A stretch of DNA of 64,000 nucleotides, from positions 845,501-909,500 of the forward strand of contig NZ_AP025696.1 in the NCBI RefSeq assembly GCF_027943725.1. The letters are read 5' to 3'. Shown here piece after piece: positions 9,999-20,952 of the stretch; positions within the stretch are counted from its first letter, which is position 1, and every line of letters starts with the position of its first letter. Position numbers and translations under genes: made by a program. The notes beneath the pieces are model-generated. The model ran no database searches. It saw only the letters and a list, made by a program, of their open reading frames with translations, and was not told the origin of the DNA. Origin of the DNA: Nitrosophilus kaiyonis (GTDB taxonomy: Bacteria; Campylobacterota; Campylobacteria; Campylobacterales; Nitratiruptoraceae).

Positions 9999-12481
9999 GC
10001 GAAAAAATTAAAATAACTATTGATGGCAAAGAGTGCGAAGCAAAGGAAGGTGAATATATATTAAATATTGCTAGAGCAAATGATATATTTATTCCTGCAA
10101 TATGCTATTTAACAGGTTGTTCGCCGACTCTTGCTTGTAGATTATGCCTTGTTGAAGCTGACGGTAAACAGGTTTATGCTTGTAATGCAAAAGCAAAAGA
10201 TGGTATGAGTATAGTTACTGTAACAGAAAATATTATAAAAGAGCGCCGTGCAATTATGGAGGTTTATGATGTAAACCATCCACTTGAGTGTGGCGTATGT
10301 GATCAAAGCGGTGAATGTGAACTGCAAAATTATACTCTTGAGATGGGTGTAGATGAGCAGCATTATGCGATAAGAGATACAATGCGCCCAATAAAGGATT
10401 GGAATTTTATTCATTATGACGCTTCACTTTGTATTGTTTGTGAAAGATGTGTTACAACATGTAAAGATATGATTGGAGATTCTGCTCTAAAAACTGTTCC
10501 AAGAGGTGGAGATAAACTTCCAAAAGAGTTAAAAAATGAGATGCCCAAAGATGCTTATGCAATGTGGAATAAGTTGCAAAAGTCTATTATCGGAGCAGTT
10601 GCAGGAGAAGAACTAGATTGTACATGGTGTGGAGAGTGTATATCTGTATGTCCTGTTGGAGCGTTAGTTAGTAAAGATTATATGTATACAACAAATTCAT
10701 GGGAGTTAAATAAAATACCAGCTTCATGTGCACATTGTAGCGCTACTTGCCATCTATATTATGAGACAAAACACACATCAATTTCAAATCCTGAACCAAA
10801 ATTATATAGAGTTACAAATGAGTTTCATTATCAGCCATTATGTGGTGCTGGAAGATTTGGATTTGATTTTGAAAATAGAGCTAAAAAAGATAAAAAAGCT
10901 TTTGAAAAAGCAATTGATGCTTTTAAAAAGGCAGATACAATTAGATTTAATTCATATATTACAAATGAAGAGGCTCTAATATTACAAAAGCTAAAAGAAA
11001 AATTTGGATATAAACTAATAAATGAAGAGGCAAAAGCTTATAAAGATTTCTTAGAAAACTACTCAAAATATAGTGGAGAGTCTTTATATAGTGGTGATGT
11101 TAAAGATGTTCATAAATCAAATTTTGTAGTATCTATCGGCTCTCAACTAAAAAGTGACAATCCAAGAGTAAGATATGCATTTAATAATGCAGTTAAAATG
11201 AATAAGGGTGGAGGAATATATTTTCATCCAATAAAAGATCCAATTATTGACTCTATTGGAAAAACTGTAGTAAGTGTTAATCATAAACCTTTGAAAGAGG
11301 AAGCTGCACTATATCTAATTCTTGATATGTTTGGCGATAATGAAAAGCTTCCAAAAAATATTGCTAAATATTTAGAATCTTTACATTATGAAAAAGATAA
11401 AGAGATTGAAGAGACAATAAGAGAAAAAGTTAAACAAAAAGTTAAGAAAAAAATTAAAGATGAAGAGACTGGCGAAGAGAAAGAGGTAGAAGTTGAAGAG
11501 GAGAAATTAGTTCCTAAAAAAGTTAAAAAAACAATCAAGATTGATTATACAAAACTTCTTGATATGCTTGATGCTCCAGAAGATTTAATGGATAGATTAG
11601 AAAAAGTGCTATCAAAAAGAGAAACAAGTACTCTAATCCTTGGGGAGGATTTATACACACATCCAAGGGCAAAGAATATTGCGAAACTTGCTGGGTTAAT
11701 AGATAGATATACAGATTTTAAAGTAATAATAATACCACCAAGGACAAATACACTTGGAGTTAGTTTAATATGCGATTTAGATGAAGAAGCAGGTGAATAT
11801 ACAATAGGGTATAACTGCAAGGGCGATTTTGTATTGAGTGCTTTGGGTGATGGCGATTTAGATATGCCGGCATTAAATCAACAAGAGGGGACATTTACAA
11901 ATATAGATAAAAGAGTTGTACCTACAAATGTGGCTTTGCCATATGATGGATATGTATTAAATGATATAGCAAAGGTTCTTGGAGTTAGTGATAAAGAGTA
12001 TACAATAGAGTTTACAAAAGAGTTGCCAGAAGAAAAAGGTTACAAAGAAGTTGATTTTGATGAGTTGCCAAATGAGTTTTTAAACGATGGAAGTGAGAAT
12101 AGAGGATATATATTAGAGACAAAAAAAGTTAATAAATCAAGAGAGAAGATAGAAGAGATAGAGGAGTTGCCAGAGTTTAATGGCACAGTGGTATATAGAT
12201 GTGAGCCGGTATTGCAATTTAGCCCTTTTACTGCTAAAGCTCATCAGTTGAATGAAAATGGTGGATTGTATGCAAGCGAAACATTTTTGAATGAATTTGA
12301 ATTAAAAGAGGGAGATAAAGTAAAAATTCAAAAAGAAAACAATACTATTACATTAGAAGTCAAATTAGATGACAAAATTGGAAGTGGTGCTTATATTTCA
12401 ACTTTTGATAAAAATATAGAAAGTGAAAAGATTTTTGGTAATGGTTATAGATTTACTCAAGTAAATATTAAAAAGGTGTAA
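9995..12481 (+). CDS. nuoG: NADH-quinone oxidoreductase subunit G, copy 2
   Basis: 828-aa paralogue of the preceding NuoG with the same cluster set: 2Fe-2S (ACRLCLVEADG), HPLECGVCDQSGECE, CIVCERCVTTC, CTWCGECISVCPVGAL and CAHCSATCH. Differences are a ~20-residue insertion before the second 4Fe-4S motif and a very lysine/glutamate-rich segment at about residues 465-513. Its C-terminal half shares a 625-bp near-identical block with copy 1. Tandem subunits could sit alternately in complex I or could extend the iron-sulfur chain; the sequence does not say which. The ATG overlaps the previous stop. Confidence 0.92.
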   Translation: MSEKIKITIDGKECEAKEGEYILNIARANDIFIPAICYLTGCSPTLACRLCLVEADGKQVYACNAKAKDGMSIVTVTENIIKERRAIMEVYDVNHPLECGVCDQSGECELQNYTLEMGVDEQHYAIRDTMRPIKDWNFIHYDASLCIVCERCVTTCKDMIGDSALKTVPRGGDKLPKELKNEMPKDAYAMWNKLQKSIIGAVAGEELDCTWCGECISVCPVGALVSKDYMYTTNSWELNKIPASCAHCSATCHLYYETKHTSISNPEPKLYRVTNEFHYQPLCGAGRFGFDFENRAKKDKKAFEKAIDAFKKADTIRFNSYITNEEALILQKLKEKFGYKLINEEAKAYKDFLENYSKYSGESLYSGDVKDVHKSNFVVSIGSQLKSDNPRVRYAFNNAVKMNKGGGIYFHPIKDPIIDSIGKTVVSVNHKPLKEEAALYLILDMFGDNEKLPKNIAKYLESLHYEKDKEIEETIREKVKQKVKKKIKDEETGEEKEVEVEEEKLVPKKVKKTIKIDYTKLLDMLDAPEDLMDRLEKVLSKRETSTLILGEDLYTHPRAKNIAKLAGLIDRYTDFKVIIIPPRTNTLGVSLICDLDEEAGEYTIGYNCKGDFVLSALGDGDLDMPALNQQEGTFTNIDKRVVPTNVALPYDGYVLNDIAKVLGVSDKEYTIEFTKELPEEKGYKEVDFDELPNEFLNDGSENRGYILETKKVNKSREKIEEIEELPEFNGTVVYRCEPVLQFSPFTAKAHQLNENGGLYASETFLNEFELKEGDKVKIQKENNTITLEVKLDDKIGSGAYISTFDKNIESEKIFGNGYRFTQVNIKKV
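11634..12258 (+). repeat. 625-bp near-identical block, nuoG copy 2
   Basis: Partner of 9142-9766 in the first nuoG. A second, shorter block of high identity pairs 8499-8751 with 10841-11093, again with only a few differences. The region between the two blocks is poorly conserved, so exchange happened in patches. Confidence 0.93.
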
Positions 12482-12484
12482 GCT

Positions 12485-13480
12485 ATGAGTACAGGTGCAT
12501 TTATCATAGAGACTATAATTAAAATATTAATTGTTCTTGGCCTTTTTTCGGCATTAGCAGGATTTGCGACATATGTTGAAAGGAAAGTGCTTGCATTTAT
12601 GCAAAGAAGATTAGGGCCTATGCATGTTGGTCCATATGGAGTTTTGCAAGTATTAGCAGATGGTATAAAGCTTTTTACAAAAGAGGACTTTATACCTCAA
12701 AATGCAGTAAAGCCAATTTTTAAGATAGCTCCAGTAATTACAGCTGCAACAGCTTTTATAGCAATGGCAGCAATTCCAATGTTTCCTGAGTTTACAGTTA
12801 ATGGATATACTGTAAGACCAATTATATCTGATGTAAATGTTGGGCTTCTTTTTGTTCTTGGTGTTATGGCAATTGGTATGTATGGACCACTATTAGCTGG
12901 TATGTCTTCTGGAAATAAATGGTCACTGCTTGGTGCAGCAAGAACAGTTGTTCAACTTCTTAGCTTTGAAGTTGTAACAGGTCTTTCTGTTTTAGCACCA
13001 TTAATGTTAGTAGGTTCTTTATCTTTAATTGATATCAACAATTATCAAGCAGGTGGAATGCAAAATTGGCTTATATGGACACAACCTGTAGCATTTTTAC
13101 TATTTATTATATCTGGTTATGCAGAAACAAACAGGACACCTTTTGATTTATTAGAGCATGAAGCAGAAGTGGTTTCAGGTTATGCAACAGAGTATTCTGG
13201 AATGAGATGGGGAATGTTTTTTATAGGTGAATATGCAAATATGTTTACAGTTGGCTTTTTGGCAAGTATTATTTTCCTTGGTGGTTTTAATGATTGGGGA
13301 TTTATTCCTGGAGCAATTGCTATTTTAATTAAAGTATTTTTCTTTATATTTTTGTTTTTATGGACAAGAGCGGCTTGGCCTCATATCAGACCAGATCAAC
13401 TTATGTGGTTATGTTGGAAGGTATTGATGCCTATAGCAGTTATAAATGTTGTTATTACCGGTATTGTTCTAATGATATGA
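12485..13480 (+). CDS. nuoH: NADH-quinone oxidoreductase subunit H
   Basis: 331-aa, eight-helix membrane subunit that forms the quinone channel with NuoB, NuoD and NuoA. Diagnostic motifs are [14 protein letters not shown] near residue 35, the acidic loop [20 protein letters not shown] and [15 protein letters not shown] near the C-terminus. It starts 3 bp after the second nuoG, with AAAGGTG as ribosome site. Length and motif order are normal for the family. Confidence 0.97.
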   Translation: MSTGAFIIETIIKILIVLGLFSALAGFATYVERKVLAFMQRRLGPMHVGPYGVLQVLADGIKLFTKEDFIPQNAVKPIFKIAPVITAATAFIAMAAIPMFPEFTVNGYTVRPIISDVNVGLLFVLGVMAIGMYGPLLAGMSSGNKWSLLGAARTVVQLLSFEVVTGLSVLAPLMLVGSLSLIDINNYQAGGMQNWLIWTQPVAFLLFIISGYAETNRTPFDLLEHEAEVVSGYATEYSGMRWGMFFIGEYANMFTVGFLASIIFLGGFNDWGFIPGAIAILIKVFFFIFLFLWTRAAWPHIRPDQLMWLCWKVLMPIAVINVVITGIVLMI

Positions 13481-13490
13481 GGGGGATAGT

Positions 13491-14102
13491 ATGAGTTTAG
13501 AGCAGTTTAAAAATAGATATGTTGGATCACAGAATTATAAAATTGTTCAAATAGAAGAGTATCCTAAAACGCCATGGGAAAAATTTAAAAGAGTTGTAAA
13601 AAGAACATTTAAATTAGAGCTATTTGTTGGATTAAAAATAGTTTTTATGGAGATGGTGAGATTTAATATTCATACAATTCAATATCCTAAAGAAAAATTG
13701 CCTATTGGACCAAGATACAGAGCTGTACATAAACTACTTAGACTTCTTGAGAGTGGAAATGAAAGATGTATAGGTTGTGGTCTTTGTGAAAAGATATGTA
13801 TTGCTAACTGTATAAGAATAGATACAAAACTTGATGAAAATGGAAGAAAAGTTCCAACAGAATATACAATAAATTTTGGTAGATGTATTTTTTGTGGATA
13901 TTGTGCTGAAGTATGTCCTGAACTTGCTATCGTTCATGGACCAGATTATGAAAATGCTAGTGATCAAAGAGCTCATTTTGCACTAAAAGAGGATATGTTA
14001 ACTCCTATTGATAAGTTAAAAGAGCAAAAAGAGTTTCAAGGTTTTGGTGCTCCTACACCAGAAGCTGATAAGCTTATCAAAAAAACACCATTAGCATATT
14101 AA
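13491..14102 (+). CDS. nuoI: NADH-quinone oxidoreductase subunit I
   Basis: 203-aa 8Fe ferredoxin-type subunit carrying clusters N6a and N6b. The two motifs are [16 protein letters not shown] (about residues 90-105) and [13 protein letters not shown] (about 130-142); the second Cys-rich loop retains the usual Pro. An amphipathic N-terminal helix ([12 protein letters not shown]) anchors it to the membrane arm. ATG at 13491 follows GAGGGGGATAGT. Slightly long C-terminal tail. Confidence 0.96.
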   Translation: MSLEQFKNRYVGSQNYKIVQIEEYPKTPWEKFKRVVKRTFKLELFVGLKIVFMEMVRFNIHTIQYPKEKLPIGPRYRAVHKLLRLLESGNERCIGCGLCEKICIANCIRIDTKLDENGRKVPTEYTINFGRCIFCGYCAEVCPELAIVHGPDYENASDQRAHFALKEDMLTPIDKLKEQKEFQGFGAPTPEADKLIKKTPLAY

Positions 14103-14113
14103 AAAGGATAGAT

Positions 14114-14668
14114 ATGTTTGAAGCAATAGCATTTTATCTATTTGCAGCTTTAACTATAGCAATGTTTACAATAACTGTAATGAGTAAAAATGCACTATAT
14201 TCAATGAGTGCTTTAGCTGCTGGTATGATTTTCATTTCAGGTTTTTTCTTTTTACTTGATGCAGATTTTTTAGGTGTTGTACAAATAATAGTTTATACAG
14301 GCGCAGTAATGGCTCTTTATGCATTTGGTATGATGTTTTTTGACACATTAAAAGATGTTAAAGAAAAAAATACAAGTAATAAAATTGTATTTTTATTAAG
14401 TGGAATTGCAGCTGTACTTTTAGTTGTTATTTTTGTTTCTCCAATTATTTCTGAAAAAGTGCAAGCACTATATCCTATGAAAGAGGATGTGGGTAACGCT
14501 GAAGCCGTTGGTATTGTTCTTTTTACAAAATATCTAGTTCCATTTGAAGTGGCAGCAGTTATGCTTTTAGTTGCAATGATTGCAGGAATAGTTTTAGCAA
14601 GCAAGAGAATGGATGAGAGTTTAACACTAAAAGAGGATGAAGAAATAGAAGAAAAGGTTGCACAATGA
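14114..14668 (+). CDS. nuoJ: NADH-quinone oxidoreductase subunit J
   Basis: 184-aa, five-helix membrane subunit of the proton-pumping arm. The helix VVQIIVYTGAVMALYAFGMMF is the conserved NuoJ segment containing the pi-bulge region. The acidic C-terminal tail ends in DEEIEEKVAQ. The stop overlaps the nuoK start by 4 bp. RBS AAAAGGATAG precedes the ATG. Confidence 0.95.
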   Translation: MFEAIAFYLFAALTIAMFTITVMSKNALYSMSALAAGMIFISGFFFLLDADFLGVVQIIVYTGAVMALYAFGMMFFDTLKDVKEKNTSNKIVFLLSGIAAVLLVVIFVSPIISEKVQALYPMKEDVGNAEAVGIVLFTKYLVPFEVAAVMLLVAMIAGIVLASKRMDESLTLKEDEEIEEKVAQ

Positions 14669-14967
14669 TTACATTAAATCATTACCTAATTTTATCAGCT
14701 ATACTTTTTTGTATAGGTTTGGTAGGTATTTTAAGAAGAAAAAATCTTCTTATGCTTTTTTTTGCAACAGAGATGCTTTTAAATGCAGTTAATATTGGAT
14801 TTGCTGCAATTTCAAAATATTATGGTGATCTTACAGGACAAATGTTTGCCTTTTTTATTATAGCTATTGCAGCAAGTGAAGTTGCAGTTGGTTTAGGGCT
14901 ATTGATAATTTGGTATAAAAGAGTTGGAAGCATCGATCTTGATACGATGCAATCAATGCACGGATAA
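14665..14967 (+). CDS. nuoK: NADH-quinone oxidoreductase subunit K
   Basis: 100-aa, three-helix antiporter-like subunit. The conserved acidic residues of the second and third helices are visible in MLFFATEMLLNAVN and AASEVAVGLGLLI. The ATG overlaps the nuoJ TGA (ATGA), indicating coupled translation. Length and motifs are typical. Confidence 0.96.
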   Translation: MITLNHYLILSAILFCIGLVGILRRKNLLMLFFATEMLLNAVNIGFAAISKYYGDLTGQMFAFFIIAIAASEVAVGLGLLIIWYKRVGSIDLDTMQSMHG

Positions 14968-14976
14968 GGGAAGAAC

Positions 14977-16866
14977 ATGGAAAAATTCTTATATCTGGCA
15001 CTATTTTCACCACTTGTTGGCTCACTATTTGCAGCCATTTTTGGTGCAAAGCCAAAAAAAATATTTACAGGCTTAGTTACATCAGCTTTGCTTTTTGCAT
15101 CACTATTTAGTTCACTGTATCTTTTATATTATATTAATAGTACAGGAAATATTATTCATGTAAGAATGCTTGATTGGATAGCAGTTGGGGGTCTTGATAT
15201 TCCTTTTGGTTTTATTGTAGATAATGTATCTGTTATCATGATGGTAACAGTAACTACAGTTTCAGCATTGGTACATGTATACTCTATTGGATATATGGAC
15301 CATGATAAAGGATTTAATAGATTCTTCTCATACCTTTCAGCATTCGTTTTTTCAATGATGATATTAGTTATGAGTGATAATTTTGCTGGATTATTTATAG
15401 GTTGGGAAGGTGTTGGACTTTGTTCTTGGTTATTGATTGGATTTTGGTATCAAAAAGGTGATGTTACAAGAGATATAAACCCTTCAATAAGTCCATCATG
15501 GGCAGCTAATGAAGCTTTTATTATGAATAGAATAGCTGACCTTGGCATGTTAATTGGCCTATTTTTAATCTATTGGAATACTGGAAGTTTACAGTATGAT
15601 GTTGTTTTTAAAGATGTATCTACATTAAATATAGCTCTTGTTACATCTATAGGTATTTTCCTATTTATAGGTGCTATGGGTAAATCTGCTCAGTTTCCAT
15701 TACATACATGGCTTGCAGATGCAATGGAGGGTCCAACACCAGTTTCAGCTCTTATACACGCTGCTACAATGGTTACAGCTGGTGTATATTTGGTTATTAG
15801 AGCAAATCCTATATATTCTACAATACCAGATGTTGGACTATTTATAGCAACACTTGGAGCATTTGTAGCAGTTTTTGCAGCTTCTATGGCTTTAGTAAAT
15901 CAAGATTTAAAAAGAATCATTGCATACTCAACACTGAGTCAGCTTGGATATATGTTTGTTGCAGCTGGACTTGGTGCTTATTGGATAGCACTTTTTCATT
16001 TAATGACACATGCATTCTTTAAAGCACTACTATTTTTAGGCGCTGGTAATGTTATGCATGCTATGGATGATGAGCTTAATATTTTTAAAATGGGTGGTCT
16101 TGGAAAAACTATGAAATGGACTGCCATTATGATGATAATTGCATCTTTAGCCCTAGCAGGTATCTATCCATTTGCAGGATTTTTCTCAAAAGATAAAATA
16201 TTAGAAGTAGCATTTGATTCTCACCATTACATATTATGGTTTATGTTATGGGCAGGTGCAGGTATGACAGCATTTTATAGCTTTAGACTTGTTATGCTTG
16301 TGTTCTTTGGTGAAGAGAGATATAAAAAATTTGGTTTTCACCCACACGAAGCTTATTGGTATATGCTTCTTGCAATGGCCCCATTAGCAATACTTGCTAT
16401 TATTGCTGGATTTTTTGAAGAGAGCTTTGAACATTTTGTTACAATGATTTTACCAGAGTATCATTTTCATACACATGGTATAGCTACTGTTGCTTTAATA
16501 GGTGTTACTACATTAATTGCGCTTAGCGGTATTATTTTTGCTGTTTATAAATATAGTACTGGTGGCTTTAGCCCAAAATGGAAAGAGACTTTTATATATA
16601 AACTTCTTTTTAATCAATATTATATTCCTATAATTTACGAAAAAGTTTTTGCAAAACCTTATAAAGAGTTATCTCAGATTGCATGGAAAGAACTTGATTT
16701 AAGAGTTGTGGATGCAACTGTTGATTTTATTGCTAATGTAATTTATAAATCTGGATTTAAAGGTAGAGTTGTACAAAGTGGTAACCTTTCAAATATGCTT
16801 AGATGGATGGTTATCGGTCTGATTGCACTTTTAGTTTTAGTTATCGTATATAGTCCGGTAAGGTAA
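14977..16866 (+). CDS. nuoL: NADH-quinone oxidoreductase subunit L
   Basis: 629-aa distal proton-pumping subunit, Mrp-antiporter family. Visible are GWEGVGLCSWLLIGFWY (key Glu of TM5), GKSAQFPLHTWLADAMEGPT (Lys of TM7), and a long C-terminal region with the lateral helix and final TM typical of NuoL. ATG at 14977 follows AAGGGAAGAAC. Directly followed by nuoM. Confidence 0.96.
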   Translation: MEKFLYLALFSPLVGSLFAAIFGAKPKKIFTGLVTSALLFASLFSSLYLLYYINSTGNIIHVRMLDWIAVGGLDIPFGFIVDNVSVIMMVTVTTVSALVHVYSIGYMDHDKGFNRFFSYLSAFVFSMMILVMSDNFAGLFIGWEGVGLCSWLLIGFWYQKGDVTRDINPSISPSWAANEAFIMNRIADLGMLIGLFLIYWNTGSLQYDVVFKDVSTLNIALVTSIGIFLFIGAMGKSAQFPLHTWLADAMEGPTPVSALIHAATMVTAGVYLVIRANPIYSTIPDVGLFIATLGAFVAVFAASMALVNQDLKRIIAYSTLSQLGYMFVAAGLGAYWIALFHLMTHAFFKALLFLGAGNVMHAMDDELNIFKMGGLGKTMKWTAIMMIIASLALAGIYPFAGFFSKDKILEVAFDSHHYILWFMLWAGAGMTAFYSFRLVMLVFFGEERYKKFGFHPHEAYWYMLLAMAPLAILAIIAGFFEESFEHFVTMILPEYHFHTHGIATVALIGVTTLIALSGIIFAVYKYSTGGFSPKWKETFIYKLLFNQYYIPIIYEKVFAKPYKELSQIAWKELDLRVVDATVDFIANVIYKSGFKGRVVQSGNLSNMLRWMVIGLIALLVLVIVYSPVR

Positions 16867-16877
16867 GGAGAAATTAA

Positions 16878-18407
16878 ATGGATCATATTCTAACGATACT
16901 GGTATTTTTCCCAGCGCTTGCTGGAATGCTAGGTTTTATAGTAAACAAAGATAGCATAAGAGCATATGGTATAACAGTTGCTGCTATAGAATTTTTATTA
17001 TCTCTTTGGCTATGGTTTAGTTTTGACGGAACAAATGGAGGTTTTCAATTTGTTGAGCTACTTCCGTTAATCCCACAATATGGTATTAATTATTATTTAG
17101 GAGTAGATGGTATATCACTCTTTATAATTGTACTTTCAACTTTTATAACATTAATAGGATTGATTTCATTAACAATTGAGAAAAATCTTAAAAATCTGAT
17201 TGTATCTTTGCTATTCTTAGAAATGACAATGGTTGGAGTGTTTGTTGCTCTAGATGCAGTTATGTTTTATATATTTTGGGAGCTTTCACTTGTTCCTATG
17301 TTATATATTATAGGATATTGGGGTAGTGAATTAAGAATATATGCATCTATTAAATTTTTCTTATATACCTTTACCGGATCATTGATAATGTTAGTTGGTA
17401 TGTTATATCTTGCTTATTTATACTATCAAGCTACTGGAAGTATAAGTTTTGCTATTACAGATTGGCACAATTTAGTTCTTCCTTATGATACTCAAATTTG
17501 GCTATTCATCGCTTTTTTTATTGGTCTAGCTATAAAGGTGCCAATGTTTCCATTTCATACATGGCTTCCTTATGCACATGGACAAGCACCAACAATAGGT
17601 TCAGTTATACTTGCTGCAGTATTGCTTAAAATGGGTACATATGGATTTGTTAGATTATCATTGCCAATTTTTCCTGATGCATCTGTTGCAGCAATTTTAC
17701 CTGTTGCAATTTTATCTTTAATAATGATAATTTATACAGCTATGGTAGCATATGCCCAAGAAGATATGAAGCAAGTTATAGCATATAGCTCTATTTCTCA
17801 TATGGGTGTTATAGTTCTTGGTACTTTTGCAATGAATGTGGAGGGAATTGCAGGTTCAATATTTTTAATGATAAGTCACGGTATTGTAAGTGGTGCACTA
17901 TTTATGCTAGTTGGTAATATTTATGATAGAAAACATACAAAACTTATTCGTGAGTTTGGAGGTTTAGCTTCAGTAATGCCAAAATATGCAACTATTTTTG
18001 GAATAATGCTTATGGCTTCAGTGGGACTTCCTTTGACTATAGGCTTTGTTGGTGAGTTTTTAAGTTTACTTGGATTTTATAAAATATCTCCAGGATTAAC
18101 ACTGTTAGCTGGAACTTCAATAATTTTAGGTGCTGTTTATATGCTAAGACTCTATAAAGAGAGTTTTTTTGGTCCAATCACAAAAGAAGAGAATAAAAAA
18201 CTTATAGATTTAAATGCAAAAGAGCTATTTTCATTAGTACCATTGGTTTTAGTTGTAATATGGTTAGGTGTTTATCCAAAACCTGTCCTTGGACCGATAG
18301 ATACTAGTGTGAAAAATATGCTATCTCTTATGGAGAAAAAAGCAGTAACAAAAGAGGCTAAAGATATTCTTAGCTCAAATAGAGTTAAAGCGGAGGCAAG
18401 AAAATGA
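16878..18407 (+). CDS. nuoM: NADH-quinone oxidoreductase subunit M
   Basis: 509-aa antiporter-like proton-pumping subunit with about 14 helices. Motifs: [20 protein letters not shown] (essential Glu), [19 protein letters not shown] (Lys and HTWLP). The start ATG 16878 follows AAGGAGA. The last ~50 residues are a charged cytoplasmic tail. It overlaps nuoN by 4 bp. Confidence 0.96.
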   Translation: MDHILTILVFFPALAGMLGFIVNKDSIRAYGITVAAIEFLLSLWLWFSFDGTNGGFQFVELLPLIPQYGINYYLGVDGISLFIIVLSTFITLIGLISLTIEKNLKNLIVSLLFLEMTMVGVFVALDAVMFYIFWELSLVPMLYIIGYWGSELRIYASIKFFLYTFTGSLIMLVGMLYLAYLYYQATGSISFAITDWHNLVLPYDTQIWLFIAFFIGLAIKVPMFPFHTWLPYAHGQAPTIGSVILAAVLLKMGTYGFVRLSLPIFPDASVAAILPVAILSLIMIIYTAMVAYAQEDMKQVIAYSSISHMGVIVLGTFAMNVEGIAGSIFLMISHGIVSGALFMLVGNIYDRKHTKLIREFGGLASVMPKYATIFGIMLMASVGLPLTIGFVGEFLSLLGFYKISPGLTLLAGTSIILGAVYMLRLYKESFFGPITKEENKKLIDLNAKELFSLVPLVLVVIWLGVYPKPVLGPIDTSVKNMLSLMEKKAVTKEAKDILSSNRVKAEARK

Positions 18408-19888
18408 GCCCGATTAATGTAAGTTTAGAATCTTTAAATCTTATAACCCTTGCACCTATGCTAATTGCAATAGCTGGTGGTTTAGTTATTTTATGTATTG
18501 ATTTGATTGCAAAAAATCTACATAAAACTTTATATGTAATGCTCTCAATCCTGTTTTTATTTATTGATTTAGGAGCAATTATAGGCCTAGAAGTTAATCA
18601 AAGAGGATTTTTTGATGTTATGCTTGTAGATGGAATAGCAATTCTTTCACAAATAATTATTGTTGTAGCATCTATGCTTTTTATACCATTAGCATTAACA
18701 TCTAAAAGATTTCATGAATTCAGTCTGCCAGAATTTTTTGCACTATTTTTATTCATGATTTCAGGTTTTCAATTTATGGTTGCTACAGATAATCTAATTT
18801 TAATATTTGTTGGATTAGAAACTGCAAGTTTAGCGCTATATACATTAATTGCAATGCATAACAGAGAAAAGAGTTTTGAAGCAGCAATTAAATATTTTAC
18901 AATGGGAGCATTAGCTGCTGGTTTTTATGCAATGGGTTCGATGATTTTATATGGACTAACTGGTAGTGTAGAAATTTATAAAATAGCTGAAGTATTAGCT
19001 GCACGTGGTTATGAGCCAATTTGGGCAGTACTAGCTGCAGTATCTTTTATGATAGCTGCTATTGGTTTTAAGTTATCTATGGTTCCATTTCATACATGGA
19101 CTCCAGATGTATATGAGGGAGCTAGTGCAGCTCTTGCAGGCTATATGTCTGTTGTTCCAAAAATCGCTGGTTTTATAGTTGCTATGAGATTATTTGAATT
19201 TTTAATTCATAGTGATATTACTTGGGTTAGAGATATTTTATATGCAGCAGTAGTTTTAACTATGACATTTGCTAATATTGTGGCTTTAGTTCAAGATGAT
19301 GTAAAAAGGATGCTTGCATACAGCTCAATAAGTCATGCTGGTTTTGTTATGGCCGCAATTATGATAGGAACAACTCAATCTAATAGTGCTCTATTTTTAT
19401 ATTGGGTACTATTTTTATTCACTAATCTTGGTGCTTTTGCTATGCTTTGGATTTCAAGACACAAAAGTGCAATATGGCATAAAAGATTTGACCATCCTTA
19501 TGAAAAATTTTCTGGCCTTGTTCAAATAATGCCAGTTGGTGCAACAATAATGGCAGTTTTTATGTTAAGTCTTGCTGGTCTTCCTCCATTTAGTCTTTTT
19601 TGGGGCAAACTTTATGTTATGAGTGCAGCAGTAAATTCTGGATATATAATATTAGCTTTAATTATGGCTATAAACAGTGCTATAAGTGCATATTACTATT
19701 TAAAATTAATAGTTTATATGTTTATGAGAGAGCCAGTTGTAGATAGAAGTACTATATATTTTAAAAATGCTTCTTTATCATTAAAAACAATAGTAGGTTT
19801 ATCTGCTGTTGCAACTATTTTTTCTGCAATATTGATCTCTCCAATGATGGATTATATTACTCATCTTGTTAGTGTAAGTGGTTTTTAA
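18404..19888 (+). CDS. nuoN: NADH-quinone oxidoreductase subunit N
   Basis: 494-aa antiporter-like subunit closing the operon. The conserved segments are [19 protein letters not shown] (Glu of TM5) and [19 protein letters not shown] (Lys and HTWTPDVY). The C-terminus lies inside the terminator hairpin shared with miaA, marking the operon end. ATG overlaps the nuoM stop. Confidence 0.95.
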   Translation: MSPINVSLESLNLITLAPMLIAIAGGLVILCIDLIAKNLHKTLYVMLSILFLFIDLGAIIGLEVNQRGFFDVMLVDGIAILSQIIIVVASMLFIPLALTSKRFHEFSLPEFFALFLFMISGFQFMVATDNLILIFVGLETASLALYTLIAMHNREKSFEAAIKYFTMGALAAGFYAMGSMILYGLTGSVEIYKIAEVLAARGYEPIWAVLAAVSFMIAAIGFKLSMVPFHTWTPDVYEGASAALAGYMSVVPKIAGFIVAMRLFEFLIHSDITWVRDILYAAVVLTMTFANIVALVQDDVKRMLAYSSISHAGFVMAAIMIGTTQSNSALFLYWVLFLFTNLGAFAMLWISRHKSAIWHKRFDHPYEKFSGLVQIMPVGATIMAVFMLSLAGLPPFSLFWGKLYVMSAAVNSGYIILALIMAINSAISAYYYLKLIVYMFMREPVVDRSTIYFKNASLSLKTIVGLSAVATIFSAILISPMMDYITHLVSVSGF

Positions 19889-19913
19889 ACCACTTTACTA
19901 ACAAAAATTTTTT
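19866..19913. terminator. Bidirectional terminator between nuoN and miaA
   Basis: Inverted repeat with arms TGTTAGTGTAAGTGGTTT and AAACCACTTTACTAACA (one unpaired base near the middle), followed by AAAAATTTTTT. The TAA of nuoN lies in the loop and the stop codon of miaA in the right arm. A/T tracts on both sides allow termination of either convergent transcript. Confidence 0.8.
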
Positions 19914-20791
19914 AAAATTGTATCTCTTAATCTCTCTTTATTTTCTACTATTTTTTTAGTAAATTGAGTCTTATTAAAAGTTATTTGTCTTTTTGCAAGA
20001 TGGTAAGTGTTTAATGAAATTTTTTTAATAAGCTCATCTTTATCTATAAATCCATCAAGATAAAAAAGAGTCTCTTTAATTCCAATAGCTTTCATTGGAT
20101 TTAGATCTCTTCCATATTTTTTTTCTAAATATGCTATCTCATCTATAAGACCTAAATCTAACATTTTTTTTGTTCTTTTTAAAATATTTTCTTTTAATTT
20201 ATCTCTATCAATACCTATTTCATAAATATCTAAATTTTTTATAATAGGTTTTTTGGGATTTTTAATAAAATAGATTGATGGGGGTAAATTGGTTGAAAAG
20301 TATATCTCTAACGCTTTTTGTATTCTATATTTATCATAAGATGATATTTTTTTAGCAAATTTTTCATCAATATCTTTTAATAACTCATATGCACTTTTTA
20401 AATCTTTTAAAATATATTTTACTTTCTCTTTTATCTCTTGTGAAATATTAGGAAGTGGTGAAATGCCTTCAATTAAAGTTTTTAGATAAAAACTAGAGCC
20501 ACCAACAATTATTAGATTTTTACCATATTTTTTAGCATACTCTTTTGCTTTTTTATAAATTTTAATAAAAATATCAACACTGAAATGCTCATTTGGATAT
20601 ATCTCATTTATACCAAAATGTTTTATCTGTTTCAATTCATCTTTAGATGGTTTTGCAGAGACTATATCTATCTCTTTATAAATTGATAAACTATCAAGTG
20701 ATAAAATAATTGCATTGCACTCTTTTGCAACTTCTATAGCAAGATCGCTTTTACCACTTGCAGTTGGGCCAATAATTGCTATCTCTTTCAT
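19898..20791 (-). CDS. miaA: tRNA dimethylallyltransferase
   Basis: 297-aa enzyme that prenylates A37 of tRNAs reading UNN codons. P-loop GPTASGKS at residues 8-15, catalytic-loop [17 protein letters not shown], and the MKAIGIKE motif are visible. A start five codons upstream (20806) is possible, but the Met at 20791 places the P-loop at the usual distance; neither has a clear ribosome site. Convergent with the nuo operon and sharing its terminator. Confidence 0.95.
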   Translation of the reverse strand: MKEIAIIGPTASGKSDLAIEVAKECNAIILSLDSLSIYKEIDIVSAKPSKDELKQIKHFGINEIYPNEHFSVDIFIKIYKKAKEYAKKYGKNLIIVGGSSFYLKTLIEGISPLPNISQEIKEKVKYILKDLKSAYELLKDIDEKFAKKISSYDKYRIQKALEIYFSTNLPPSIYFIKNPKKPIIKNLDIYEIGIDRDKLKENILKRTKKMLDLGLIDEIAYLEKKYGRDLNPMKAIGIKETLFYLDGFIDKDELIKKISLNTYHLAKRQITFNKTQFTKKIVENKERLRDTILKNFC

Positions 20792-20844
20792 GCCAAAATT
20801 ATACAATGAATTATTAATTTTTAAAAATGTATAATTTCAGTTTA

Positions 20845-20917
20845 GTTGAGTGGTTGAGTTGATAAGTAGATGAGTAGATAAAAAAAACTTAATAACTTTA
20901 ATTACTTAACAACTTAA
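20845..20917. repeat. Intergenic tandem-hairpin element upstream of mqnP
   Basis: Degenerate units of TTGAGT/TAAGTA are followed by their complements. The segment 20854-20871 pairs with 20900-20917 over 18 positions with two mismatches and two G-U pairs. The layout (two or three 7-10 bp units, short spacer, complementary units) mirrors the element at 5339-5422. It lies between divergent miaA and mqnP, so it is in a 5' leader rather than a terminator. Confidence 0.6.
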
Positions 20918-20952
20918 TTTTTTAACTATTTTAACAATCTAAAAGAGGAGAT

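Noticed and set aside
11545..11820. Minus-strand ORFs inside the nuoG copies (also at 9134-9328)
   Set aside because: They mirror the conserved 625-bp block, have no ribosome sites and match nothing; shadows of the coding strand.
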